From Pycnopodia helianthoides (Eukaryota; Echinodermata; Asteroidea; Forcipulatida; Asteriidae): a stretch of DNA of 64,000 nt. The stretch spans positions 396,001 through 460,000 of the forward strand of contig CM063253.1 in NCBI GenBank assembly GCA_032158295.1. Direction: 5' to 3'. Positions 49,326-61,800 of the stretch are shown piece after piece (position 1 is the stretch's first letter; every line of letters starts with the position of its first letter). The notes beneath the pieces are model-generated. The model ran no database searches, was not told the DNA's origin, and was given only the letters and a program-made list of their open reading frames with translations. The position numbers and the translations under genes are program-made.

Positions 49326-52300
49326 TATGACTCAAATTAAAGGTACGTAGACATCACCATCTTTGCCGAAGAATAAACATTGAACAGTACAACCTACATC
49401 TCTGCCACACGAAATGTTACACAGAAGCACCAAAATAGTCTTGAAAGATCTTGGCAAAATGTTGGAGGGTATTCAGGGTGGGAGGGGGAGGGGTGGTTGA
49501 CACATGGCAGTGCTCTCTACTTTAGCTTTAACCGGAAAAGGTATAAGTATTGTTTTTTTGATAGATGTTAAATTTGCTTCGAGGATAAAGAATATTCTTT
49601 GTGTTTTACCCCTAGATGTGTGTTGAGCACTGTATACTAAAGGTCATTGGTTGACCCTGATACCTGCAGATGATCTCACGTAACACTGAGCTCACTCTGT
49701 AAACTACAGACATGATCTCTATTGGTAACATTCTACCACAATCAGATTGACTTCAATCAGTTCTAGATGGCCAATGATAATTAAGGTGAATCTGAATGGG
49801 GTGAAGGGTGGGTTTTCTAAAAAGGGGGCAGGGGTAGGTTTCTATTAAGGGAGTAGAAAGGGCGCCGCGTGAGCTCGTTATCCACCGGCGCCAACCTCAT
49901 GTCATTGAAGGGAAGGAGGGTAAACGCGAGGGTTAAACAATCTTAACAGCGAGGGTGAGAATACATCATCAGGCCATTTATGCCCCACACAATATGGGGG
50001 ACTATGATGAGTGGTGACTTGACAACGTCTCTTAGGTCTTAACCGGATACAGTAGAGGGTCGTGCCGATTCACTGAATCCTAATAAAGTGACACGGCGTC
50101 AGTGTGATGTAGGACAGAGCTGTCCAAGCTTCACCTGGTGATACCGATAGCAGGGTGTCACGTCAACCCCCACTCTCGATTCTTTGGACTTGACCACCCG
50201 GTCGGTTCGGGCGTTGGACATACGAAGTCATCCCTATAAAGAGTAAGTCAGTATGAATGGAGAGAGAAAATGTGAGCAAATGTTCCGTATACCTTAGTGC
50301 TTTGCATTTCCTTAATGATGATCGAGCAGATGATCTCTAGCGATTTGGGAACAGAGTTACAATTTCTTCGGTGACTTAATAGTTAAGAAAAGAAAATGAA
50401 TTGTTCGTCTGTATTGTTCGCATAAGTGGCCATGACAACCTGTTCCATTGTATAATTGACCATTGTTAATTAATCAACATATCGAAGGCAAACTGGTACA
50501 ATGCTGTTCCGTTTCTTCCTTTTACTTTCCTTTTTTTTGGTAAAGATTAAACATATTGGCAATATTTATTATAAAAAGTTCTCAATTTCACGTGTCCCCC
50601 CTGTTTGAACCATCTTCACACCGCCTCCAAACCTTTGGGTACGCCCATCATTTTCCCAAAGGGTTTCCACTCGCGTTAAAGGGAAGAGTAGCATGAAACA
50701 AAAATGAAATCTTGGGAAATCTGCGGTGTTTTTTGTTGCAGGACTTCATGAACAGACAAATCAAACAAAAGCAGTTTTCTGTTTCTCTGAACTTTATTTA
50801 TGAAATTTACACAAACCATCTTTGAACTCTTATACATTTAAAGTATCCAGCAGTGGTTGAGCCCCGTACTCCAGTACTCTTGAAGCTTTTTAACAATAAT
50901 GAGTTTATGATTCACATTGAAATAACAGGTCTGCAAACTAGTTTGCATAATTAAAATAGGCCATTGTGATTTAACGAAGTAAACATCATGAATAAGAAAG
51001 GTTAACCACATGAGTGACAATTCACACACACTCAACCAAGCCCAATTATTAAGCGAAACAAAAACAAGTGCTAAAGAACAGTAAATGAAACTGAGCAAAC
51101 ATAGGTTACCAGCTAAATGTAATTTGCGCTGTTGCGACTGGTGCTCTAGTACTATAGTTTGTTGCTAAGCAGATTCATTTTTGGTAAGTAGCATTTTGCT
51201 TAACACTTTAACGAAATTGGATCACTGTCACCAAACTCAACACTTTGCCATCACAGAGACTTTATTTCATTTAGACATTAAGTTGATACCACTGTAGCTT
51301 ATACGGTTTCACTCTTCAGTATTTAACAAGCAGTTGGTGTCATAACTGCCCCACGTGTTGTGCTATATCTTTCTGTATTGTTCCAATAATAAAGCAAATT
51401 TACCGAACGGGAATCAAATATGAGTTTGAGAGTTTTTGTAGGAGCACACACTTCATTTATTTTCTCATATCAGCTCACATTTTTTGAAATAATTAACACT
51501 GACACGCATTTGGAATGCTCAGAAGATTTCTCCTTCAAATATCTGGACTAAATGAAGAGACAATTCGGCCAGACCCAATAAAATCAGATTGAATATAAAA
51601 AAAAACAATTATTTGAGAGATTTATTTTAGTCGTGGTATTAGTTAACCGCCCCCTCCCCCCAATAAAGAAGAAGAAGAAAATATACGAGGTTCATTCCAG
51701 AATAGCTACCACCACTCTGGCATAGGTACAAGACAATCACCACAATGGCATTATTATGATTCGTAACAAAAGAAGAAAACAAAAATACAATTTTACGAAG
51801 TAATGTAAATAAAATCGGTGGTAAATAAACAAGTAAATAGTTCTCTTGTATAATTTAAATAACCAATCACTCAAAATGGCGGGATTTCTTTTTATAACCA
51901 ATCAGCTCAAAGAGTGATTCAAACAATAGTTAAAATATATTACACATATTTCAAATAAAATGTTTACAAAATCTTCCAAGGATTATATGATTTCTATTTT
52001 TAGTCATTTAAAACAATGCACACTGAATTATGCCCATTGTATTTTAGAACGATAGCTTATTGATAGCTAATTGAATAATAGTTTACTGTTTACACTAAGT
52101 TTAAGGTATGGCTCTTGATCGTGAGTTTGTTTTCAATCCAAACTTCGTTTTAGGACTAGTTTCTTTTACAGTTAGCTATGGTGAGATCGCCAACTCTCCT
52201 AACAAACAAAACAACACACAATAGGCGAACAACAAGCCAATGTTATTACACGTGTGGCTCAAATCACTTTCCAAAAAAATCCATTCCAAAAGAATAAAAT

Positions 52301-53700
52301 TTCAATCCAATCTTGAAGAAAGCGATGAAACAATATTCCATACATCAATAAATACCATGACCAATTGAAAAGCCCACCGTTGATGTTTCGTCTTTAAAAA
52401 GAGCAGAGATTAAATCTGTTTTATTTCTTAGTTATATACATACATTATCATACATTCATACAAAAACTGTGCAAAAATGAATCACTCATAAACTGAACAT
52501 GGATTTATGTTTAATTGATAAAATTATCATCGGCGGGAAATTCACTAAATAAAATTAATTTTTCATTGTGTTCTACAATTTTGTCAGCAATTTGTTGTTT
52601 TTGTTTGCTTTTTGAAATTTAATTAAGCTTTTGTTCAAGGACATTTTTGCAGACGCTTTGCTAAAGAGAGAAAGAATACCAGAAAAGGCAGGTTCACAAA
52701 AATGACCACCGCAGTTGTTTTTCTTTGCTCAAACAAATCTTCATGATAAAAAAACAAAACAGGTTTGTTTACGCAAGCGATTTCATCGTGCAGAAATATG
52801 TTCTGTGGCGTAACATAAGTAAAGATAAGAAAGAAAGCTTTGGTTATAGAAGAAAACAGAACAGGGGAACACCCAATTCAATTTGTGTCGTCACCACAGA
52901 GGACAAGTTTAACACTTTGATTGGCTCATGTAGACTTGGTTTAGTCGTCCAGCAGTATGAAACACATACATGGACTCAACACAACATGAAGGGATAGTTG
53001 CCAGATTAAGTAGTGAAAGGGCTGAAGTGAGAACTCTATGGATTAACTTCGTGTCCTTTGCCAGCCACGGTCGGCATTACACCCCTTCTTCTTTTTGGTT
53101 TTACTACCGCGGCTACGGATAAGGCTAAGGCTTTGGGGGCTCTCCATCATTCTGTTAAGCGACCCAGCAGCCTAAGTCGGAGCCTGAGCCGAAAGCGCAG
53201 TTTCGAAAACACCCGTTGATTTCGTCATCTCTGATGACCAGCAAAGCAAAATTGCGACCGATTTATACACGTAAAGTACATATTTATACATATTAAGTAG
53301 AAAAGACTAGAGCTGCTGGTGCTCAAAGAGTGGTGACCCAATAATGAGATTTAGCATTGTCGAATACAGGGAACCAGGCAACAATTGACTCGATGGTTGT
53401 ACATGAAATACAAGACAACTATAATGTACCACTCAGTGCAATTACTGTGACGTAATCATTTAATGTGGAGTGAGTTTGGAGGTAATGGTACAAAACAAGT
53501 ATCCATTGTCATCCATTCTTTTTTGTTTTACTCAAAACTCATTTGAGGAAGTCTCATATATTTTTATAGACCTAATAAAACATTACGGTTAGCTACCAAG
53601 TTCAAGCAGTATTCAAATCAACAATAATGATTGGTGCTTAGAATGCGTACATAGAACCCTTATTAGGAATATCTGAATTACCAGTAGATTAATTCTTAAA
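49326..53700. other. Intergenic DNA, no gene seen
   Basis: AT-rich. GC-richer stretch at about 49850-50240 without coding signal. GTTGCTAAGCAGATT and TTTTGCTTAAC near 51161-51205 resemble a short GCTTAGCA-type dispersed repeat; a related fragment with TTTCTGCTTAGCGA lies at about 63195-63275. Possible GGCTACGG-family remnant at 53105-53200. Confidence 0.4.
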
Positions 53701-53702
53701 TA

Positions 53703-54125
53703 AAACAAAGCGAGCGACTTTGGCTACGGCTATGGTCATTGGCTGTAGTAATGGCTACGGCTAAGGTCGTTGCCTGTACTGACATTGTTGAAGAATAGGA
53801 TTTTTCGGCAAGCCGGTCGTAGTCACTGCAGACATCATTTAATTCGGACACGGCCGTTGTTCACTGATGAAGGTAAAAAGCGCCAATTTGGGCTCGAAAT
53901 GGACGTTGTCTCGCCCAATGCTACGTTCGCTTTGGTAGCTTTGGCTGCAGCTGTTGCTAACTCATTACACACGCTGAATCGTAAGAGTAACTAAGGCTGC
54001 GTCTAAATCAAGCGACTCTGGCTACGGCTATGGCCGTTGGCTGCAACGACAACGTTTGAGAATAGGCCTTTTTGGCACTCTGGCCGAAGCCACTGCAGAT
54101 GCTATTGGTTTGAACACGGCCCTGA
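53703..54125 (+). repeat. Two direct copies of a GGCTACGGCTATGG dispersed repeat
   Basis: Copy a (about 53703-53853) and copy b (about 53999-54123) share, in order, CAAGCGA/AAGCGAGCGACT, TGGCTACGGCTATGG, TTGGCTG, GAATAGG, TTTTTCGGCA or TTTTTGGCA, CACTGCAGA and ACACGGCC. Related fragments occur at about 19.98, 24.01, 36.51 and 53.1 kb. Probably a short non-autonomous mobile element; ends not defined. Confidence 0.6.
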
Positions 54126-54164
54126 GTAGCCAATTACTGCCACAAATGTATCTCAAATGTCCCA

Positions 54165-55120
54165 TTTTCGAAACAGTCTTATAAGCTTAATACGCAAATC
54201 AAGTGGTGTCAGACACCGTGCGCCAAATGTAGCCCAATCTCAACCAAAGGAAGCAACGTTTCGAAACAGTCTTATAAGCTTAATACGCAAATCAAGTGGT
54301 GTCAGACACTAAGTAGCAAGTGACACCGTGCGCCAAATGTAGCCCAATCTCAACCAAAGGAAGCAACTTTTCGAAACAGTCTTATAAGCTTACGCAAATC
54401 AAGTGGTGTCAGACACTAAGTAGCAAGTGACACCGTGCGCCAAATGTAGCCCAATCTCAACCAAAGGAAGCAACTTTTCGAAACAGTCTTATAAGCTTAC
54501 GCAAATCAAGTGGTGTCAGACACTAAGTAGCAAGTGACACCGTGCGCCAAATGTAGCCCAATCTCAACCAAAGGAAGCAACTTTTCGAAACAGTCTTATA
54601 AGCTTACGCAAATCAAGTGGTGTCAGACACTAAGTAGCAAGTGACACCGTGCGCCAAATGTAGCCCAATCTCAACCAAAGGAAGCAACTTTTCGAAACAG
54701 TCTTATAAGCTTACGCAAATCAAGTGGTGTCAGACACTAAGTAGCAAGTGACACCGTGCGCCAAATGTAGCCCAATCTCAACCAAAGGAAGCAACTTTTC
54801 GAAACAGTCTTATAAGCTTACGCAAATCAAGTGGTGTCAGACACTAAGTAGCAAGTGACACCGTGCGCCAAATGTAGCCCAATCTCAACCAAAGGAAGCA
54901 ACTTTTCGAAACAGTCTTATAAGCTTACGCAAATCAAGTGGTGTCAGACACTAAGTAGCAAGTGACACCGTGCGCCAAATGTAGCCCAATCTCAACCAAA
55001 GGAAGCAACTTTTCGAAACAGTCTTATAAGCTTACGCAAATCAAGTGGTGTCAGACACTAAGTAGCAAGTGACACCGTGCGCCAAATGTAGCCCAATCTC
55101 AACCAAAGGAAGCAACGTTT
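54165..55120 (+). repeat. 107-bp satellite array, nine units
   Basis: AAACAGTC unit starts are at 54171, 54264, 54374, 54481, 54588, 54695, 54802, 54909 and 55016. The last seven are 107 bp and look identical. Unit 2 is 110 bp (AAT inserted after AAGCTT) and unit 1 is 93 bp (same insertion but a 17-bp deletion between GACAC direct repeats). Each complete unit carries an inverted pair GGTGTCA...TGACACC (7-bp stem, about 16-base loop). It lies about 800 bases beyond the stop codon of the DMRT4/5-like gene. Confidence 0.97.
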
Positions 55121-55929
55121 GACTTTTCTACAGCACAGTGGATATTGAGACTAAATCCACGCCTTCTATAAGAGACATAATTGTGCACTTGAGCCTACAG
55201 TTTAGCACCTACCCCTGTATGCAGACTGACAGATATGCAATATGCCTAAAATTACATTGTGGAGTGAGCTATTTTGTCTAGGCCTTGTTCAAATTTTGTC
55301 GGAAAAACACACCTTTTCGGTTTGATGAATACAGTGCTTTACGGATACAACGTCTGCACCATTTATAACATTGTTTGTGTACTATGGGTACAATATGGAA
55401 GATATAATAATAATAATGTGCATACTGTACATTGACAACTTGCAGTAACACAGAAAACATCAACTGTACGTTTTTTTTTTTTAATAAATCCCCAAAAGTT
55501 GCCTTCGTGTCATTCACAAGGACTGGTACCAAGTCTACAATTATACACTAGTTTTCATTTTTTTTTGTATCCCCGTGGTCAAAGGTCGTGACCTCAATTG
55601 ACACAGGATTTTGTTCAAGTTTCTGTAGGAAAAACTGTCATGCTAACATTTACATACTGACACAAGTTGAGAAACGGCTGTTTCGTCAGTGTGGAAAGCA
55701 TTTGTATGTTGCAATCAACACACATGCAAGAGTCGTACACTTTAAAATGTTTCACAAAATTTTGGTAATTCTCAATACCAAAAAAGAGAGATGTCCATCC
55801 AATCAAAATAAATTAACAAAGTTGAGATCCTTTACTAAATTAGTATAAGTGTCCTTGCTGAAGACTGTCCATGTTGACAACAAGAAAAATGTGACGATCT
55901 GTTAAACTTTTGAAAGAAATTGTTGTTTT
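55121..55929 (-). other. Probable 3' UTR and downstream flank of the DMRT4/5-like gene
   Basis: AT-rich non-coding DNA between the TAA and the 107-bp satellite. No AATAAA is present on the minus strand here. The nearest candidate signal is ATTAAA at 55480-55485, directly followed by a genomic A run (55471-55482 as T on plus). The A run could also cause internal priming in cDNA work. If transcription passes this point, the UTR would run into the satellite. Confidence 0.45.
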
Positions 55930-56886
55930 AGTCACACGTTGCACCAACACCGAAAGCTCCATTAGGTCTACAGTCTTTGCCACCGTGTCCATTGCTTAAA
56001 TCTCGCATGATACCACTGAAAGTATACTCTGCAGCAGTGGCTGGACGTACCCCAAATGCTGTGGGTATAACGGTGGGCTGATAAGGATTCCATAGTGTTA
56101 GACCTCGAGGGTAAGGTGGGTAGGCAAACCGCATCTGGGGGATGTTTGACGCAACAACTGAAGACGGTGCTTTGTCCATGTTGGGCATCGGCATAGCGGT
56201 GGTCAACGGGGAAAATGCTGACTTCATCCCGCCCGGATGCTGGCTATTGGGGAGATACGGTCTATGAGCAATATAAGCACCGTGAGAGTCCGTAGTGACT
56301 GTGGCCGATGGAGGGAAACTTGCCGGTAACGACGCCGTGACAGGAGAGCAAGGCGTCGGCATAGATGTCGTGACCGGCCCGCTCGACGCTTCCTCCCTCT
56401 GGTTGTTAAGAATCTGCTCGATGGCTTGTGTGATATCACCACTGCACCCTTGTAGGACGAGCTGAAGCACACTACGTTTTTGCGTTGGGAACAACCGGCA
56501 GAGGACATCAACCGGCGCACGTTGGGGTCCCTTCCTACTCTGGAAGGTACTAAGAAGCTGTGCCGGTGAGAGCTGCTCCATGAAGCCATTATGATCACGG
56601 TATCCTTCCCTTTCGTAGTCCTCCCTGAGCATGCGACCACTACCTTCCGACCGGGGGCTAGGGGGCATGTCTCCGCCCCTCGGGCTTGGCGTGGGTGAGG
56701 TCAGCTTCATTGTAGGGGATACCCGCTCATCCATATGTCTCTGTGTCAGTGTCTCGGGGTCTGCTCTGGGGTGTGGCTCTACGGAGAGGTTGGGGGAGAG
56801 AGGGTTGGGTGGACTCAATGCCGAGGCGCTGCTGGCTGCCGGACTGGTCGGAGCTCGAATGATTTCTAACCTAGGTCGTTTAGATT
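55930..56886 (-). CDS. DMRT4/5 (DMRTA)-like transcription factor, terminal coding exon with DMA domain, partial gene
   Basis: The exon encodes the C-terminal ~318 residues of a DM-domain transcription factor. It opens at acceptor TTTCTCTTTCAG|AATCT, with two bases completing a codon, so the upstream intron is phase 1. The peptide then reads KRPRLEIIRAP, followed by a Pro/Ser-rich linker. The DMA domain lies at exon residues about 123-161 (56405-56521): RAPVDVLCRLFPTQKRSV followed by LQLVLQGCSGDITQAIEQIL. This UBA-like helical module occurs in DMRTA1/A2, DMRT3 and the fly dmrt93B and dmrt99B proteins. The QAIEQ ending fits DMRT4/5 better than DMRT3. The C-terminus has an aromatic/Pro block (RFAYPPYPRGLTLWNPYQP) and AEYTFSGIMRDLS, which I believe matches the conserved DMRTA tail. 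It ends in TAA at 55928-55930. The DM-domain exon is absent from 56.9-64.0 kb and should lie beyond the right edge. Overlapping ORFs in other frames and strands are shadows. Confidence 0.93.
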
Positions 56887-56901
56887 CTGAAAGAGAAATA
56901 A
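56887..56901 (-). other. Splice acceptor of the DMA-domain exon
   Basis: The minus strand reads TTATTTCTCTTTCAG immediately before the exon, a pyrimidine tract plus CAG. The ORF continues ten codons upstream into the intron with no family similarity, which supports the splice site over an internal ATG start. Confidence 0.88.
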
Positions 56902-58224
56902 AATGAAAGTTGCTCAATTACAATATTCTTGAGGACCACATTGACTTTTCCTGCTAGTGAGACAAAAACCAAGAAGTACAGCCAATTTGTTCAGCTCCTA
57001 CATCTACATCTCATTTCGACTTATGATACAATTTGTATCTTTTAGATCGACTATTTTTGAAAAATGAGGCAAACAATATTGAGGTATATCTCGGATGCTT
57101 TGAAAGTCGAGGCTCCTATAGCCATCATTTTCTTTGGTTTGAATGTATGATACATGTCTAAAAAAAATCTTCATTTGGTCCATTCTCAAATTCAGTGTAG
57201 GCCTACATCACTTTTCAAAAATTAATAACAATTAAATAGGTAATTAATTAAATTAAACTGAACGCGTTAGAAAACTTTCAAGGTGTCATGATGCAATTTC
57301 AATCCTTCTTGACGCGATTGCCATTTTCTTTTGTTCGACCGAAAAGTTGATGTAATCACTTATCGATTAATATTGCATATTCCGCGCTCGACGATCGATC
57401 AGGCCTATTGGGTAGCTGTACTTGGTTTCAAAGCAGGTGAAATAATTTCAGAGGCCACTCTGTGCCCGGCTCTTTATACCTGTATTAACGAGACCTCTAA
57501 TATCTGCTTCGTCTTAACACACATTTGAACAAAATCCATTAAGTCTGCCTAAAATGTATGTTAATATAGTGAGCCACCTTGATCGTGTATTAATTGATGT
57601 GTCCTTCATCACGAATACACGAAGCTGTAGATACAGAAAATTACACACTTGGTGAGGCACAAGGAACCATATAAATGCTTTCCCCACTCGACCGTAGACG
57701 AATCAGAAATATTACCGAATTTTCCCGTAATATCTAGAAATAATATTATATGCGTGGCTGGTGTGCATGTGCATTAGGCCGTTCGACCGCTGCGGCCATT
57801 TACACGATATATATATGAACCAATTTACACCCGTCATCACCGTTTCATTCCAGAAGATTTCATCCTAACTTTTCACCGGGCCTTGTTTTTTTTAATGAAA
57901 CAGATCATGGTTTTGAGGCGGAGATCAAAAGCGGCCGCTTGCAGTAATTTGGATGCACAGAACGGATGCGTTATACACCACATCTCCTGTTCCCTTTTAC
58001 TTCAATGCGCAAGACTAGTCATGTCATATAAAAAAAATCATTTTAACCCTATCTATTTTTTGTCTGTTCCCGCGCGCTGATTTTATACTCTTTGAATCCG
58101 TTCTGTAGGGGATGAGATAACGGGCGTACTGGAGAAAAAAAAAAAGAAAAGAAAGAAAAAAAAACAGCCGCTCGCTTGGAAATTAGCGGAAGATATTGCA
58201 GAAGAAAGCGGGAGCTGCAGCGTG

Positions 58225-58330
58225 ATGCCTTGAATGGAGACATTTACATCATAATTAGCAATTTATTAATTCTGCTGGCTCAAAAAGAAAGTGAAAAAAT
58301 ATTGCTCGAATTAAAGTTGCCGCGAGCGTA
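58225..58330. promoter_or_regulatory. Candidate intronic enhancer with clustered homeobox-type sites
   Basis: CATAATTAGC and TTATTAATTC (TAATTA/TTAAT cores) lie within 30 bases, flanked by non-repetitive, moderately GC text. It sits in the presumed intron of the DMRT4/5-like gene, ~1.4 kb upstream of the DMA exon on the coding strand. Motif-based inference only. Confidence 0.2.
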
Positions 58331-58734
58331 CGGGGAGAGATCCTGATCGTAGTCGTACACAAAAAACAGCGGTGTGTCTGAGCTGAAGTCTGGGTTGGCG
58401 GTCGATATGATTGGAGAAATATGGAAGTACAGTTCCTTGGCAGACTTGGACAAGAGAATTACATGGGATACGAGGCAAAGGAAACAATACTGCTTCCCTT
58501 ATATTTAATTACATGGCGGATTCAAAGTCGGGTACAGAGTAACTAATTTCTTTATGGGTTGAATTAGTTAGTTTTGATTCAACTGCCGATTGTGGACTAT
58601 GTGCAACGGGGATATGAAAATCTAAAATAATTCGCAGTGTAATTTTTGGATGAGCTTGTTGTATTTTGTTATGTTGTTTGTGTTAGAATTCATGTGTCCG
58701 TCGCATCTTCTGAACCGAATACAAAATCACGCAA

Positions 58735-58830
58735 GCGTAAAAGAAGAAGAAGACGAAGAAGAAGAAGAAAAAGAAAAAAAAAGAAAAATAAGAAGACGAA
58801 CGAGAAGGAGAAGAAAATTGAGAGAAAATA
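58735..58830 (+). repeat. GAA/AAG-rich low-complexity tract
   Basis: Imperfect AAGAAG/GAAAAA purine run, interrupted by a few C and T bases. The Lys/Arg-rich plus-strand ORFs across it are artefacts of the tract. Confidence 0.8.
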
Positions 58831-61800
58831 TTAAAAGATTTAAATAAAATGGTGTGGGAGGAAGTGAAAGGATTTTTATTTATTTGTATTCACCTGTTTA
58901 TTATTATAATGTTTTACGGTTACTTATTCCACTTATTTGCGTAGGTGGTGGTTGGTTGGGGGTTCAAAGGGAGGGTTAGGGTTAAGGGGCAATACGTTTC
59001 GATTAATAAAGTCATTTCAACAAGTTGTATAATTGTTTTGCAAGTTAGTTATGGAATAGCCAAGGTAGCCGCATTGTACCAGAGCGGGGGACTACTGAAG
59101 CATTTCCCGTGCGTCACTGAATCGCACCGGAATCTCTTCCTTCCACTCAGCCAACCGACAGTTGCTAATTTTAAAAAGAGAAATAAAATCATATCATTAT
59201 TACTGCTTGTTGTTTTGACCCCGAGACCACTCGTAATTTTTGTTGACTAAATAATAACAATAAAGGACTATTATGGTTGGAAGCAGAGCCGCGATTGTCG
59301 AATTAAGACCCATTTCACGGGACACCAAGCAGAGATGGGCCGGAGTCCTTTGGTGGGGCTAATAACACCAAATCCCGGCTATCAAAGGCCCGCTCAAAGC
59401 CGGTACCTTCTGTCACTGTAGATCGGATGCAGAGATAAGATATACTGCCAAGAACTCGGGCTTTTCCACTGGTGTAGGCCGGCACTGGGTGTTCAAGCCT
59501 GGATGGGACCGAGTGGAGGGAACTATAGGGAGAACAGGGTCGGTGTTTTCAGCAACAAGTTCAGGCGACCTCACCTACGGCTCTACGCCTGGGACTTTCT
59601 TTTTATTTTTCGGGGGCGGGGGCTGAACTTCCAAAATACTTCTTATTATTGAGTTGATATACCCTTTTACCCCAGTTCTCCTCGGGCATCATCTTTTTCT
59701 TTTGAGAATGGAAAAAAAATCTTAATCCTTATTAAATTGTTTTGTGGAGTCTGCGGGGTAACTTTTGTTGATCATTGGGGGTAAACAGCGGGTTCAACTA
59801 TTGCACTTTTGTGTACTTTTGCAGACATGTTTTCACTTGGCCGACATTTTTGCACTTGGCAGTTAAACTACGTCTTGAGGTAACAACAGTTGTATTTTAT
59901 TTTAGAAAGCAGGTTGGATTACTAAGAGTATGAAACCTTGCTAGCGCAATGGATTATTGCGAATTGAATAAAACTGTCCGAGAAAATGTTGCAAAGGGTA
60001 AGACGAAACAGTTGTGACTAAAACAGCGAAGCAACAGACACAACTAGGAGAAGAATTTGTTTAACCTTTTAATTATAAGCTAGATCAACGTAATTGTTGG
60101 TTCATTATTTTAATGAAATCTTAACAATTAAAAGTATATTGATATTTCCTTTTTACGTTTTAGTCGTGAGCGACCTCTATGTTGTTATTGTTTAATTCAT
60201 ACAGACTTGAGATCGACTTTTGACGGAAGCGGGACACAAAACCCGTCTTTTCTAGTCTCCCTTTCCCTTCATCCGTTGACAAACACATGTTTTGCTCGGC
60301 TTAAAACTGTTTACGAACCCAATGAAAATATCAACCGCAAAATAATTGTGATTACCGCACCAGAAATGACAAGGTTTACCCGTAGGGCTCGCTAACTCTA
60401 CGGCAGGGGCGAAGAAGAAAAAACATAGGGCCAAGATCATGGCCGTGGTCTACCAAACGAAACTGAGTCCACAGAGGCAAATCCCTTCCGATTGGAAAGC
60501 CGATTGACGAAACTCGGGCTGTTTTCCCACGCTGAGAAAATCCTAACAAATCCGTCACTTCTGCAATACACTCAATAGGTTTCAACTCTTTATTGTCGCA
60601 AGCCTGCAGCAACACGGAGTAGGGGCGATGTTGTTGAAAAAAAAAAACTTGTCTCGATTTTTTTTTTTTTTTTTCATTTTCGGTAAGTCAGAAGAGAAAA
60701 AAAAACACGAGGAAATAGTACGCATGACTTAGCAAGCGCCGCTTTGGATAAATATGGGACATGAACAATGAAAGGCCATAGAGAAAACGGAAGATTAAAA
60801 GTGCAAGTTTTTCCTTTTAGAGATCAAAGTTGATAACAAATAATGGTTTATGCTGCGATATGTTTGCCCGCTACAAACATTCATGTTACACATTAGTCTC
60901 GTGTCCTCACCGTATGCGGTAATAATAAAGAACAAGCCAGTTTAAGTCCTCAGTAGGAAATGACGACAGCAGTAATATGAAAACAATCTTGTTCAGGGTG
61001 AACTTGACATGTGAATAACAACACTTGCTTTATAAGATCCTATATCAGGTTTAGTTTAGATAGGTTTTGTTGTAAGTTATATTTCTGACCAATCAACGCT
61101 CGGGCCAACCCTCCATAAAAGTGTGAAACCATCGTCAACAAAGTAAACAAAATACAGAGTATTTTTATATAGGTCATAAAATGTCACATGGTTTATGCGA
61201 GCTTGGATCCATGGGAGATCAGTCATTTTTTCTTGACTGATAAATAAAAACAAATTAATGAATATATGAAGATGGAGTCCGTTAAATAAGGGAGCCACGA
61301 GAATCTGTTTGCAAGTTTCGTTTGAAGTAGAACGTGAAATATGACAATATAAAATTAACAGCAGAAGATGTACAATTCTAATGTAAAATTGTATTAAAAA
61401 GTTCTGAGCAAGAAACCGTACATAAAATGAAAGTAGAATTTACCTCTCCCGGTTTGACATGGACTATGTTGTCTAATAATTGGAATTAAAATATCAATTT
61501 GCTTCAACTATCACATCTTAACTGTAACATTCTTTCCCCCTTTGACCAATAGGCCTATCGTCTTTTGATGACACATTTTGACATACAAGCGTAGCCTAAA
61601 ATCACATTGGAAGTCTGCGTTCTCTTTAAATACAACACAATAATTATGTTCAAACAATCCAAGGCAATATTTCTTCTTGTTTTTACATGTTACCGTCAAC
61701 TCTAGCTGAAGCATTGTAGAAGATTCGTAATAGCTAATGCTGAATGATTCGAAAACTACCCAAGTCCAGTGATGCCCGAGTTGATATCTCCTTCCAATGC

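Noticed and set aside
56224..56906. 138-codon minus and 91-codon plus ORFs over the DMA exon
   Set aside because: Other-frame shadows of the real exon.
60376..60615. 79-codon minus ORF with protein-like composition
   Set aside because: No family recognised and no promoter or splice evidence; kept only as a mention in the intron entry.
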